Both the position numbers and the translations under genes were made by a program. The notes below the pieces were generated by a model. The model had not been told where the DNA came from. It ran no database searches and saw only the letters and a program-made list of their open reading frames with translations. Of a stretch of 17,907 bases of DNA, positions 1 through 7,467 are shown one piece after another (position 1 is the stretch's first letter; every line of letters begins with the position of its first letter). The stretch lies in NCBI GenBank assembly GCA_030640325.1, contig DAOWJM010000007.1, positions 1 through 17,907 of the forward strand, in the 5' to 3' direction. The DNA comes from Dehalococcoidia bacterium. Lineage in GTDB: Bacteria; Chloroflexota; Dehalococcoidia; Dehalococcoidales; BS750m-G39.

Positions 1-357
1 ATAGATATAGCCCTTATTTAGCAGGGTGAGGAATATATCCTGTGATACCTGGGCATGGTTAGCGGTGCCGGTGGTGGTAAATAAATCAAAGGAAATGCCG
101 AACCTCTGCCACGAGTCAAGAAACTGTTGGTGATATTGGGCGGCTATTTCGCCAGGCTTCTTACCCTCCTGCTCAGCCTTGATGGTTATAGGTGTGCCAT
201 GCTGGTCTGAGCCTGATACCATCAATACCTCGTTCCCCTTGGTGCGATGATAACGGGCAAATATGTCCGGCGGTAAATATGCCCCGGCAATATGACCTAA
301 ATGCAGTGGACCGTCAGCATAAGGCCAGGCTACAGCAATAAAAATCCTCTCGCTCAT
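1..357 (-). CDS. metG: Methionyl-tRNA synthetase, N-terminal part (cut by window edge)
   Basis: Charges tRNA-Met with methionine in the cytoplasm. Only the first 119 codons are visible; the reading frame stays open to the left edge. The N-terminus has the class I synthetase nucleotide-binding signature: an AWPYADGPLHLGH stretch (HLGH is the HIGH motif) followed by AGAYLPPDIFARY and the SGSDQHGTP segment typical of MetG. The start at 357 is supported by AAGGA about 8 nt upstream. It is the last visible gene of a minus-strand run rsmI > small Cys-rich protein > metG with short gaps of 28 and 45 bp, so co-transcription is likely. Identification is firm; the C-terminal anticodon-binding and any tRNA-binding domains cannot be seen. 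Confidence 0.95.
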   Translation of the reverse strand, partial: MSERIFIAVAWPYADGPLHLGHIAGAYLPPDIFARYHRTKGNEVLMVSGSDQHGTPITIKAEQEGKKPGEIAAQYHQQFLDSWQRFGISFDLFTTTGTANHAQVSQDIFLTLLNKGYIY

Positions 358-402
358 AATCTATTCCTTGGCTAATCCCTCATCACAATTTCAGCATAGG
401 AA

Positions 403-609
403 TTAAGGCTTTTCAGGAAAGAAGGTAAGTACTTGTTGCCCCTTCTCCTCGGTATAACGAGCATAACCTTTGTTCAGGCAGCAATCAACACATAAACGCA
501 ATATAGTGCCTTCCGCCTCGTCAATAACTAGATAACGCTCCGGATATGGCATAATGCGGTGGCACTCATCGCACTGGACATCCCCTAAAGATGTACAACC
601 TCGGCGCAT
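403..609 (-). CDS. Small Cys-rich, probably zinc-binding protein between rsmI and metG
   Basis: A 68-aa protein of unknown function. Cysteines lie at C5, C13, C16, C40, C43 and C44. CDEC (13-16) and CVDCC (40-44) form two CxxC knuckles of the kind that bind one zinc ion. There is no signal peptide or membrane segment, so it is probably cytoplasmic. An AGGGG stretch precedes the start, and the gene sits 28 bp after rsmI and 45 bp before metG on the same strand, with spacing that suggests one operon. That context suggests a link to translation or RNA, but this is guilt by association only. I do not recognise a named family. Confidence 0.75.
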   Translation of the reverse strand: MRRGCTSLGDVQCDECHRIMPYPERYLVIDEAEGTILRLCVDCCLNKGYARYTEEKGQQVLTFFPEKP

Positions 610-637
610 TTATCAATTCCCCTCTATGCCCAAAACC

Positions 638-1453
638 TTAAGATAGCCTGAGCCAAGCCCGATATAGCTCTTTCTTTGACAAGCCTGTTTCCCCAGCTAC
701 CTTGGCTACCGCCTCTTTAGCCGCCATCCCTGACCGGCGCATATGCTGTAATTGCTTCTCTATAGCTTCTGTCAACTGCGGTTTTTCCTGCTCTTTCTTG
801 CCTTCAATAACCAAGGTAAACTCCCCCCTCGGCTCGGCGAAGTGGTCTATGGCTTGGCTTATCCTCCCCCTGAAAACCTCTTCATAAACCTTGGTCAGTT
901 CACGGCAAACAGCCACTCTCCTATCTCCAAGAACAAGCAGTATATCGTTCAGAGCCGCCAATAGACGATGGGGGGATTCCAAAACTACAATGGTGGCATA
1001 TTCACCGGCAACAGATTCTAAAAGATGCCGCCGGGCACCAGCCTTGTGCGGCAAAAAGCCGAGATAGATAAATTGCCCCGTATCCAGCCCAGAGACAACA
1101 AGCGCAGTGATAACCACAGAAGCTCCAGGAATGGGAACTACCGGAATACCTCGCTGGTTAGCAGCCACGATAAGCTCATAGCCGGGGTCAGATATGCCCG
1201 GCGTTCCTGCGTTAGAAACAAGAGCCACATCCCCGTCTCTAAGGCGGTTCAAAATATAATCCAGTTTAGTCCACTTATTACGCTCATGATAACTGGTCAT
1301 AGGGGTTTTGATATCATAAGCGTTAAGAAGCTGCTTCGTTCTGCGGGTATCCTCAGCAGCGATAAGCTTCACCTCACGCAGAGTCCGCAGGGCACGTAAG
1401 GAGATATCTTCTAAATTACCGATAGGGGTAGCCACAATATAAAGAGCAGGCAT
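638..1453 (-). CDS. rsmI: 16S rRNA 2'-O-ribose C1402 methyltransferase RsmI
   Basis: Uses S-adenosylmethionine to methylate the 2'-OH of C1402 in the decoding centre of 16S rRNA. The 271-aa length is near the usual 270-290. Family marks are the N-terminal YIVATPIGNLEDISLRA, the AEDTRRT segment (about 33-39), the SNAGTPGISDPG loop (80-91) and the PIPGAS motif (about 108-113) of the tetrapyrrole-methylase-like fold. The C-terminal tail (KKELYRAWLRLS) is the small helical domain found in RsmI. The start at 1453 has AGGAG only about 4 nt upstream, a little close but acceptable. It is first in the rsmI > small protein > metG run. Confidence 0.95.
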   Translation of the reverse strand: MPALYIVATPIGNLEDISLRALRTLREVKLIAAEDTRRTKQLLNAYDIKTPMTSYHERNKWTKLDYILNRLRDGDVALVSNAGTPGISDPGYELIVAANQRGIPVVPIPGASVVITALVVSGLDTGQFIYLGFLPHKAGARRHLLESVAGEYATIVVLESPHRLLAALNDILLVLGDRRVAVCRELTKVYEEVFRGRISQAIDHFAEPRGEFTLVIEGKKEQEKPQLTEAIEKQLQHMRRSGMAAKEAVAKVAGETGLSKKELYRAWLRLS

Positions 1454-1543
1454 GGTCTCCTATCTTCTTCAACTGAGCTATTATAGCTTACACTTCGTCG
1501 CCCGTCTACCTAGATTGTTTATCAACCTCACCCCCTTTAAGCA

Positions 1544-1673
1544 CCCAGAAAAATCTTCGATTTTCCTGGGAACCCGCTTTATCCCCCTCTCCACTCTTGG
1601 AGAGGGGGAGCCTGTTTAGTTAGTCTCTTCCAAAGGGATGAGGAGGTTTTTTAAGAGAGGCTTCGCCTCTCTT
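1544..1673. repeat. Three consecutive hairpins in the rsmI/guaB3 divergent intergenic region
   Basis: The 332-bp gap 1454-1785 has no convincing gene. It contains three hairpins. 1544-1570: 12-nt arms with one mismatch and a TTC loop. 1583-1608: perfect 10-bp stem CCCCCTCTCC/GGAGAGGGGG with a 6-nt loop. 1653-1673: perfect 9-bp stem AAGAGAGGC/GCCTCTCTT with a TTC loop. None is followed by a clear T-run, and the flanking genes diverge, so they are not ordinary terminators of either gene. They look like dispersed short palindromic repeat units gathered in one spot. This is direct sequence observation; the function is unknown. Confidence 0.6.
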
Positions 1674-1732
1674 TGACTCTCCCGTGTTTCCTCATTAAAG
1701 GGATAGGTTTCCAAACACCTCACTAAAATTTC

Positions 1733-1762
1733 TTGACTTCAGACTCCTGCTTCTGCTAGAGT
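1733..1762 (+). promoter_or_regulatory. Candidate sigma70-type promoter of guaB3
   Basis: TTGACT (1733-1738), 18 bp, TAGAGT (1757-1762), followed by AAGGA (1774-1778) about 7 nt before the guaB3 ATG. The -35 matches consensus at 5 of 6 positions and the -10 at 4 of 6. The predicted leader is very short. Assigned by eye only. Confidence 0.5.
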
Positions 1763-1785
1763 TTGAATTTAAGAAGGATGGCAAA

Positions 1786-2931
1786 ATGGCTACACCCGAA
1801 TTCAAGCAACTGCGGCGTTCATACGGATTTGATGAGGTGGCTATTGTCCCCGGAGATATAACTACTAATCCAGACCAGACAAACATTGATTTCAAGATAG
1901 ATAACTTCACCTTCTCCACCCCTATTCTGGCAGCGGCAATGGACGCCGTGACCGATGTCAACATGGCCGCCCTGGTGAGCAAGCTAGGAGGGCTTGCTGT
2001 TCTCAATTTAGAAGGGGTGCAAACTCGGTATGCTCACCCCCAGGAGGTTCTAGCTGAAATTGCTCAGGCTTCCGATGCTGAAGTCACCACCTTGCTGCAA
2101 AGGGTCTATTCTGAGCCAATTAAGGAAAACCTTATTGGTGAGCGAATTGAGTCTATTAAAAAGTCAGGGGCGGTATGTGCTGTTTCAGTGGCACCGGCTA
2201 ATACCAAACGCTTTGCCCCCATAGCCGCTGAAGCCAAGGCCGATATTTTTGTCGTCCAGTCCACGGTTACCACTGCCAAGCATATATCTAAAAGTTACCG
2301 GGGGCTAATCTTTCCCGAGCTTCGTAAGTCCATACCTATGCCCATACTTGTTGGTAATTGTGTAAGCTATAGCGCCTGCCTACAGCTTATGAGAACAGGA
2401 GTCTCTGGGGTTCTGGTGGGGGTAGGACCGGGGGCAGCTTGCACCACCAGGCAAGTCCTTGGCGTCGGTGTTCCCCAGGTAACAGCCACTATGGATTGCG
2501 CCGCTGCCAGGGATGAATACCAACGTGAGTCTGGAAGGTATGTGCCCATAATTACCGATGGTGGCATGACTAATAGTGGAGACCTGTGTAAAGCCTTCGC
2601 CGCCGGTGCTGACGCCGTAATGCTGGGCTCCATTCTTGCCCAAGCCAAAGAGGCGCCAGGGCTAGGTTATCACTGGGGTATGTCCCACCCCCACCCAGCA
2701 CTGCCCAGGGGAACACGGATAAAAGTAGGGACTACTGGCACAGTGGAGCAAATTCTATTCGGTCCCACCTCAGTTACCGATGGTAGCCAAAACCTCGTTG
2801 GGGCTCTTCGCACTGCAATGGGCGTCTGCGGCGTACTTAACATCCAAGAAATGCACAAGGCTGAAATGGTAATTGCCCCTGCTATTACCACTGAAGGAAA
2901 ATCTTGGCAAATATCACAATCTAGCCCTTGA
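1786..2931 (+). CDS. guaB3: GuaB3-type IMP dehydrogenase family protein (no CBS domains)
   Basis: Member of the IMP dehydrogenase/GMP reductase TIM-barrel family. At 381 aa it is much shorter than GuaB because the paired CBS domains are absent. The active-site loop VGVGPGAACTTRQ is present, with the catalytic cysteine at C219, followed by VLGVGVPQVTA, the phosphate-binding ITDGGM, GADAVMLGS and a late HPALPRGTRIKVG segment typical of the GuaB3 subgroup. GuaB3 acts as an IMP dehydrogenase in cyanobacteria, while its role elsewhere is unsettled; this assignment is from recalled family knowledge. The ATG at 1786 has AAGGA at a good distance. It is convergent with the 259-aa gene, with only 9 bp between the stops. 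A classical GuaB would have to be elsewhere in the genome. Confidence 0.88.
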   Translation: MATPEFKQLRRSYGFDEVAIVPGDITTNPDQTNIDFKIDNFTFSTPILAAAMDAVTDVNMAALVSKLGGLAVLNLEGVQTRYAHPQEVLAEIAQASDAEVTTLLQRVYSEPIKENLIGERIESIKKSGAVCAVSVAPANTKRFAPIAAEAKADIFVVQSTVTTAKHISKSYRGLIFPELRKSIPMPILVGNCVSYSACLQLMRTGVSGVLVGVGPGAACTTRQVLGVGVPQVTATMDCAAARDEYQRESGRYVPIITDGGMTNSGDLCKAFAAGADAVMLGSILAQAKEAPGLGYHWGMSHPHPALPRGTRIKVGTTGTVEQILFGPTSVTDGSQNLVGALRTAMGVCGVLNIQEMHKAEMVIAPAITTEGKSWQISQSSP

Positions 2932-2940
2932 TGCTACCTG

Positions 2941-3720
2941 CTACTCCTCTTCTTCCTCTTCAGATACTATCCCGGTCTCCCCACCAATATAAGGTAGCAA
3001 AGGCTCTGCTTTTCGCCGCTTGCTTGGTAACGGAAAAGTCAATTTATCAATCATCTGGCGCAGCTCGGCTAATCTTCCCATCGGCTGCTCAACTCCAGCC
3101 TCCACCACCACACCACCCACCCCCGCCTCCCATAGAGCCTGAAGCTCACTGGCTGCTATGTCTGAGGGCACAGAGACCAACAAGGGTTTAGTCAACAGGT
3201 CAGCACAGCGCCGAAAGAGCATAAGGTGATGCCAAGTAAGAAAATAGTCCTTCTCTTGCTCACCGGCAACAAGCACAGCATCTATAGGTAGGTCATCTAC
3301 TGCTTTCAATAAGCCTTCGTTGAGCAATGCCTCGACCTCTAATATCTTACCCACCTCATCATTTTGAAGTATTGCCAGCGATGTCTCTGCTGCCGGAAAA
3401 ACCACAAAATCACAGCCAGCCTCCACCATCTGCCTTATTCCTCCCCTACCGATGTCCCTCAGCCAGCCACCCCAGGGAATATCAGACATGGCTTGACATA
3501 TTTGTTGCAGGGTTTTAACCCCTGAACTCGATTTGGGGATTTGTAACAGCCCGGCATCAGCCCCAGCCACACAATCAGCCAAACGGTCAACATCAACCTG
3601 AGCCAGACTGGCAATGAGCAGCATCCTGGGCTTCTGTGGCACCCCTTGTGCCGCCCTAAACCCCATAGGCTGGAGCCCAGCCTGTGAAACCAGACTCAAT
3701 TTATCTATAAACTTGCTCAT
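2941..3720 (-). CDS. Protein of unknown function, TIM-barrel-like pattern, poly-Glu tail
   Basis: A 259-aa soluble protein I cannot assign to a named family. It alternates short hydrophobic strands (MLLIASLA, AGLLQIP, DFVVFPAA, DAVLVAG, PLLVSVP, VGGVVVEAG) with helices, the rhythm of a beta/alpha barrel, and the late GVGGVVVEAG resembles a phosphate-binding turn of FMN- or nucleotide-binding barrels. That fold reading is inference. The C-terminus is a run of seven acidic residues after ser-259-minus-region (S then EEEEEE). There is no signal peptide. No strong ribosome site is visible. It lies downstream of repeat copy A, which supplies a candidate promoter, and is convergent with guaB3. It is probably transcribed independently of the etfB operon as well as by read-through from it. 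Confidence 0.8.
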   Translation of the reverse strand: MSKFIDKLSLVSQAGLQPMGFRAAQGVPQKPRMLLIASLAQVDVDRLADCVAGADAGLLQIPKSSSGVKTLQQICQAMSDIPWGGWLRDIGRGGIRQMVEAGCDFVVFPAAETSLAILQNDEVGKILEVEALLNEGLLKAVDDLPIDAVLVAGEQEKDYFLTWHHLMLFRRCADLLTKPLLVSVPSDIAASELQALWEAGVGGVVVEAGVEQPMGRLAELRQMIDKLTFPLPSKRRKAEPLLPYIGGETGIVSEEEEEE

Positions 3721-3741
3721 CTATCTACTACGGGCCTTTAA

Positions 3742-3853
3742 GTGGAGCTGGGGTTACCATAGGCAGAACTTTTGAACTGGACTTCAGTCTCGCTATCTAA
3801 CCCAACAGCTCTCATCGCAGATGATTGTAGCAATAAAGCATGTTATGTGCAAC
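3742..3853 (-). repeat. Copy A of a 112-bp direct repeat (promoter/leader module)
   Basis: Aligns without gaps to 9639-9750 (offset 5897); I count 19 mismatches in 112 positions, about 83% identity. Copy A lies between the end of etfB (3887) and the start of the 259-aa gene (3720). On the minus strand it carries a promoter, an inverted repeat at the expected +1 and a foldable leader, all shared with copy B. The best-conserved blocks are the first 39 bp on the plus strand and the GATGATTGTAGCAATAAAG block around the -10. Confidence 0.85.
3824..3852 (-). promoter_or_regulatory. Candidate promoter in repeat copy A, driving the 259-aa gene
   Basis: Minus-strand TTGCAC (-35, at 3852-3847), 17-bp spacer, TACAAT (-10, at 3829-3824). 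An inverted repeat CATC-N3-GATG (3813-3823) sits at the expected transcription start. The same arrangement is present in copy B, and conservation of both hexamers and the spacer length supports function. Confidence 0.6.
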
Positions 3854-3886
3854 AGGCGAGAGTAAGACCCCGGTGTCATTCCAAGG

Positions 3887-4675
3887 CTATAATATCTGAG
3901 CCGCTCGCAGTTTGAGAGCTAGATTGGCACCCATTTCTTCAGCAGTTTCGCCCCCCACAATCTCACATCTGTTCTCTTTTTGTGGGATAAATAGACTGAG
4001 CAACCTAGCTTGCCTCACTTGGGGAGGCTCAACTCCAAGTTCCTGAGCGTTCCAGGTCATGATGGGCTTGTTTCGTGATGCCACTAACTCCTTCACAGTG
4101 GCATAGCGCAACTCACCTAGCTCGTTACTTACCGTAATTAAACTAGGCAAAGGTGTCTCAATTACTTCATAGCCATCCGATACTACTCGCTCCGCTATCA
4201 CCTTGCCATCATCGAGTTCAACCTTACGGACTATAGTGATGCTGGGAATGCCCAAAATTTCAGCAATACCGGAGCCCACAGTACCAGCATTGGTATCTGC
4301 AGCCTCTCTCCCGGTAAGGATAAGATCATATCCTCCTAACTTCCCGATGGCGCTTGCCAACGTAAAAGCAGTAGCATAACTATCCATTTCTTCAAAGGCG
4401 CCATCTTCTAGAAGAAGCAGTTCATCAGCACCAACAGCCAGAGATTTCATCAGAACTGCCTTAGACAAATTTCGCCCCACACTGAGCACGGTTACTTTGC
4501 TATCATGAGCATCCTTGATTCGCAGTGCCGCCTCCAGTGCGTTTTCATCAAAAGGGGATAGCACTGGTGGTATACCTTTCAGAATAACCCGCTTTGCCTC
4601 AGCATCTATCTTGTAAGCGGAGGCTGGGGCTTCTGGGTCGAAAACCTGCTTGATACATACGATAATATTCACCAT
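3887..4675 (-). CDS. etfB: Electron transfer flavoprotein, beta subunit (no etfA adjacent)
   Basis: The 262-aa protein matches EtfB in length and motifs: N-terminal NIIVCIKQVFDP, the SPFDENALEAALRIKD segment, VTVLSVG, and DLILTGREAADTNAGTVG (117-134) before AEILGIPSIT. EtfB binds AMP or FAD and, with EtfA, forms the flavoprotein that carries electrons between dehydrogenases and the membrane or, in bifurcating forms, splits them. It is the last of four minus-strand genes, 40 bp after the CCG Fe-S protein. Normally etfA follows etfB or precedes it closely; here the next gene downstream is the unrelated 259-aa protein behind repeat copy A. The partner must be encoded elsewhere or was lost. An AGGAG lies somewhat far (about 14 nt) from the ATG. 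Confidence 0.93.
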   Translation of the reverse strand: MVNIIVCIKQVFDPEAPASAYKIDAEAKRVILKGIPPVLSPFDENALEAALRIKDAHDSKVTVLSVGRNLSKAVLMKSLAVGADELLLLEDGAFEEMDSYATAFTLASAIGKLGGYDLILTGREAADTNAGTVGSGIAEILGIPSITIVRKVELDDGKVIAERVVSDGYEVIETPLPSLITVSNELGELRYATVKELVASRNKPIMTWNAQELGVEPPQVRQARLLSLFIPQKENRCEIVGGETAEEMGANLALKLRAAQIL

Positions 4676-4715
4676 TTTGAGAAAGAAGCTCCTGATTTTG
4701 CTTCTGCTTGCTAAT

Positions 4716-5939
4716 CTAAAGCGCCTGTTCTACCAGCTCTACAATATCGTAAATCTTAAGCCCACCATTACTTTCCTTGACGGCATCATTAAGGTTTCTC
4801 TTGCACCAAGGACAGGCAGTAACTATTGCTTCAGCCCCTATAGATTTCGCCTCTTCTATCCTTTCCCCGGCAGTCCATAGAGCAAAGTCTGAGTATGCGT
4901 CTATTACCCCACCACCGGCACCACAGCACCAGGCATTCTCCTTGATTCGCCGCATCTCAATAAACTTCAAGCCTGGGATACTGTTAAGTAAATCCCTCGG
5001 AGGCTGATAGATTTCACCGGCTTTTAGTTTTCCTTCCTGGCGTATCCATGGCTCAACCTTCCTCCCCAGATGACAGGGGTCATGATAGGTTGCCGTCATG
5101 GCAACGCTCTTGGTCGGCTTTAGTCTGCCCTCCTTTATCAACCGAGCAAGGTACTCTGTGATATGTAGCACCTCTAAATCGCCCTTCTTACCGAGCATGT
5201 CATATAGGACCTTAAAGGCATAGTAGCCATCAGCACAAGAGGTCACCAATGTTTTTATGCCCGCCGTTTTCAGCATTTCCATGTTATTTTCAGCATACTT
5301 GATGAACTCTCCCTGATACCCCAGCTCAAAGGCATGACCCCCGCAGCAGGTCTCATCCTTTCCGGCAATACCAAGGTCAATGCCTGCCCTCCTTAGCAGA
5401 TTTACCGCACTCCTAGCCGCCGGCCATAGTTCCTCATCAAAACAATATTTGCAGCCAGCGTGATAGTAAACCTCTGCCTTCTCTTTGGTGATATCCTTTA
5501 CCCCTAGACCCTCGGCCCATTTGCCTCGCTCCGCCTTCGGTTTTTGCATCACGTTGTCATCTTTCTTCAAGCTCTCAATCACAGCCATATGAGTGAAGGG
5601 AACTTGACCCGCCTCAACACACCTAGCTCTGAGCTCGTGTTGCAGCTCCATCATATCCCGGAAATCCACTTCGGCACACACCTCAGCACATGCCCCACAG
5701 CTAGTACACTTGTAGAGTATTTCACTCACTGACTCAGTTAAATCAATTCTCCCCTCATGTAGGGCTCGGGCTAGCTGAGCCATGCCGCCAAGGCTATAGG
5801 TGAAAAAGTTGAACTTCTTATAAATGGGGCAGAATAGCTCAAATTCAGCATCCTTGTAGCCAAAGGTGCATTCTGCACACCTGACGCATCTCGTTGTGAA
5901 GTTGTAAAGCCGCGTATCCAGTTTGATTCCATCGCTCAT
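4716..5939 (-). CDS. Two-[4Fe-4S] CCG-domain iron-sulfur protein (HdrD/GlpC/LutA-like)
   Basis: A 407-aa soluble electron-transfer protein. The N-terminal half has two cluster motifs: C18, C21, C24 and C37-Pro, then C78, C81, C84 and C88. The C-terminal half has two CCG (cysteine-rich, DUF224) domains: C163...C198-C199-G...C235 and C289...C338-C339-G...C376-x2-C379. Such domains bind non-cubane Fe-S clusters in heterodisulfide reductase and act as electron conduits in GlpC- and LutA-type dehydrogenases. The first CCG domain ends in CADG instead of CxxC, so it may bind its cluster differently. I chose the ATG at 5939, although the frame is open to 6026, because an AGGAGG lies 6-7 nt upstream and a longer start would overlap the previous gene by 77 bp. 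It begins 10 bp after the FAD oxidase stop. Confidence 0.92.
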   Translation of the reverse strand: MSDGIKLDTRLYNFTTRCVRCAECTFGYKDAEFELFCPIYKKFNFFTYSLGGMAQLARALHEGRIDLTESVSEILYKCTSCGACAEVCAEVDFRDMMELQHELRARCVEAGQVPFTHMAVIESLKKDDNVMQKPKAERGKWAEGLGVKDITKEKAEVYYHAGCKYCFDEELWPAARSAVNLLRRAGIDLGIAGKDETCCGGHAFELGYQGEFIKYAENNMEMLKTAGIKTLVTSCADGYYAFKVLYDMLGKKGDLEVLHITEYLARLIKEGRLKPTKSVAMTATYHDPCHLGRKVEPWIRQEGKLKAGEIYQPPRDLLNSIPGLKFIEMRRIKENAWCCGAGGGVIDAYSDFALWTAGERIEEAKSIGAEAIVTACPWCKRNLNDAVKESNGGLKIYDIVELVEQAL

Positions 5940-5949
5940 AGTTTGCCTC

Positions 5950-7431
5950 CTAAAATAGGTTGACTCCAGGGTGCATAATATTATTGGGGTCAACAAGGTT
6001 CTTGATTTTCCGTAGCAGCTCTCCATATGGTCCGGTTAAAGCCAAAAATGTAGGGTCTCGCCTGAATCGGAACATAACCGCTCCATGCTTGGCTAACAGC
6101 TCGTGGTAAAGGGTAGCGTAGGCACTCCTCAGATGTAACATATAGTCCTTTTCCTCATCCAGAGAACCGGTAATAAGTATGACGAAAGCAAAGAAAAATT
6201 CCCTAGCATGGTTGAAAGGTAAAACTCGGAACATATAAGGGGGCTTGGCTTCTCTTCTAGCGAAGTCCCACATCTCCTCTTCCAGCTTGAGAATCCCTGA
6301 CGGCTCAGCATTTATCAGCCAGCCGGGGAGCCACAAGGCAGCTCTCATCGTTGACTCCTCGCCCGGCTTGAGGTGTATGCCTTCCACAAAAAAGGAGTTA
6401 AGGTATGCCCAGGTGCCGGGATGGGTGGCTTTAATTTCTTCCTGAGGCATATGTTCTCCCCCCAGCTCCCTGGCTAATCTGATGCAGGTCTTCTCTTGGG
6501 CGTCAACCACCTCTTTATACCCGCTAAGCCGCGCTGAGGCAATGCCAAAGGGCATACCCGGGGGTGGTGTTCTCTGGTCTTCCTTCATCATTTCCTCAGG
6601 CAGTTTTTGTGACTTGGAAACCATCAACTCATGGAACAGGTTCCAAACCCAGTTCCAGAAAGTCACGCTGTCAGCCAGGTTCCGTCTTACTATAAGTTTC
6701 ATATACTCCAGCGCCGGGGGAAAACTATCAAACTTGGTAATTAGCAGCCTTTCCTCCTCACCCCTATCGTGGAGCTTCACCGACATCTTAGTTACAATTC
6801 CCAGTGTTCCGTAGGAACAGGCAAATAAACCGGTGAGGTCGGGGAAGGGTCCGTATCGGGCGCGCCATCCGGCAGTCCCAAAGCTGGCTGAGCCAGTTCT
6901 TATAATGTCACCACCGGGGGTAACAACCTCCAGAGCGAGCACAGGGTCAGGGTCCCACTTAGCTGATAAATTCCCCGAAGGACGCATGAGATAGTTAGCT
7001 ACCGAACTGCCCCCGCCGGTAGCAGTTGGCAAATGGTTTATGAACCCCTTCTTACTGGCGGCAAGGCTTAATTGATGGTGAGTAACTCCCGGCTCAACAA
7101 CGGCATAGGCAGCGTCTGTGTTAATCTCTATTATTTTATTCATGAGCCTCAAATCAACTACTACCTCACCTTTGTGGGGTACTGCCAAGCCAGCAATATT
7201 TGAACCCCGGGACATTGGAACTACGGGAACCTTAAAGCGGTTAGCAGCTACTAACAGGCTCTTAACCTCATCGGTTGTCTTTGGTAAGACAACCAGGGCG
7301 GGGAGGGTAGCTACTCCTGGTGGAGAAGATAGGTCCGTGGCATAACTGGTGAGAATTGCTTGGTCACGGCTCACCCGCTCTTCAGGAAAAGCGGATAAAA
7401 GCTCATTGTATAACAAATCGACATCACTCAC
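5950..7431 (-). CDS. FAD-linked oxidoreductase of the VAO/PCMH superfamily
   Basis: A 493-aa cytoplasmic flavoprotein with an N-terminal PCMH-type FAD-binding domain: ALVVLPKTTDEV, then VPMSRGSNIAG (71-81), AVVEPGVTHHQL, and the TATGGGSSVANYL loop (136-148). The stretch GPFPDLTGLFACSYGTLGIV (194-213) followed by TKM resembles vanillyl-alcohol oxidase/4-cresol dehydrogenase proteins more than plain glycolate oxidase GlcD. The C-terminus DPNNIMHPG is the usual family ending. It probably oxidises a hydroxy or phenolic substrate and passes electrons to the Fe-S protein encoded 10 bp downstream; the substrate cannot be read from the sequence. The start is GTG at 7431 with AAGGAGG about 9 nt upstream, 36 bp after the Mo/W enzyme gene. 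Confidence 0.9.
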   Translation of the reverse strand: MSDVDLLYNELLSAFPEERVSRDQAILTSYATDLSSPPGVATLPALVVLPKTTDEVKSLLVAANRFKVPVVPMSRGSNIAGLAVPHKGEVVVDLRLMNKIIEINTDAAYAVVEPGVTHHQLSLAASKKGFINHLPTATGGGSSVANYLMRPSGNLSAKWDPDPVLALEVVTPGGDIIRTGSASFGTAGWRARYGPFPDLTGLFACSYGTLGIVTKMSVKLHDRGEEERLLITKFDSFPPALEYMKLIVRRNLADSVTFWNWVWNLFHELMVSKSQKLPEEMMKEDQRTPPPGMPFGIASARLSGYKEVVDAQEKTCIRLARELGGEHMPQEEIKATHPGTWAYLNSFFVEGIHLKPGEESTMRAALWLPGWLINAEPSGILKLEEEMWDFARREAKPPYMFRVLPFNHAREFFFAFVILITGSLDEEKDYMLHLRSAYATLYHELLAKHGAVMFRFRRDPTFLALTGPYGELLRKIKNLVDPNNIMHPGVNLF

Positions 7432-7467
7432 TTTGGTATACCTCCTTGAACTTCGGCTGTCACAGCA

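Noticed and set aside
1025..1399. 124-aa plus-strand open frame
   Set aside because: Lies wholly antisense within rsmI, which has clear family motifs; no ribosome site and no recognisable protein pattern.
2367..2891. Three minus-strand open frames of 73-93 aa
   Set aside because: All are antisense to the conserved catalytic part of guaB3.
5940..6026. 29-residue N-terminal extension of the CCG Fe-S protein
   Set aside because: It would overlap the FAD oxidase gene by 77 bp; the AGGAGG site and family alignment favour the ATG at 5939.
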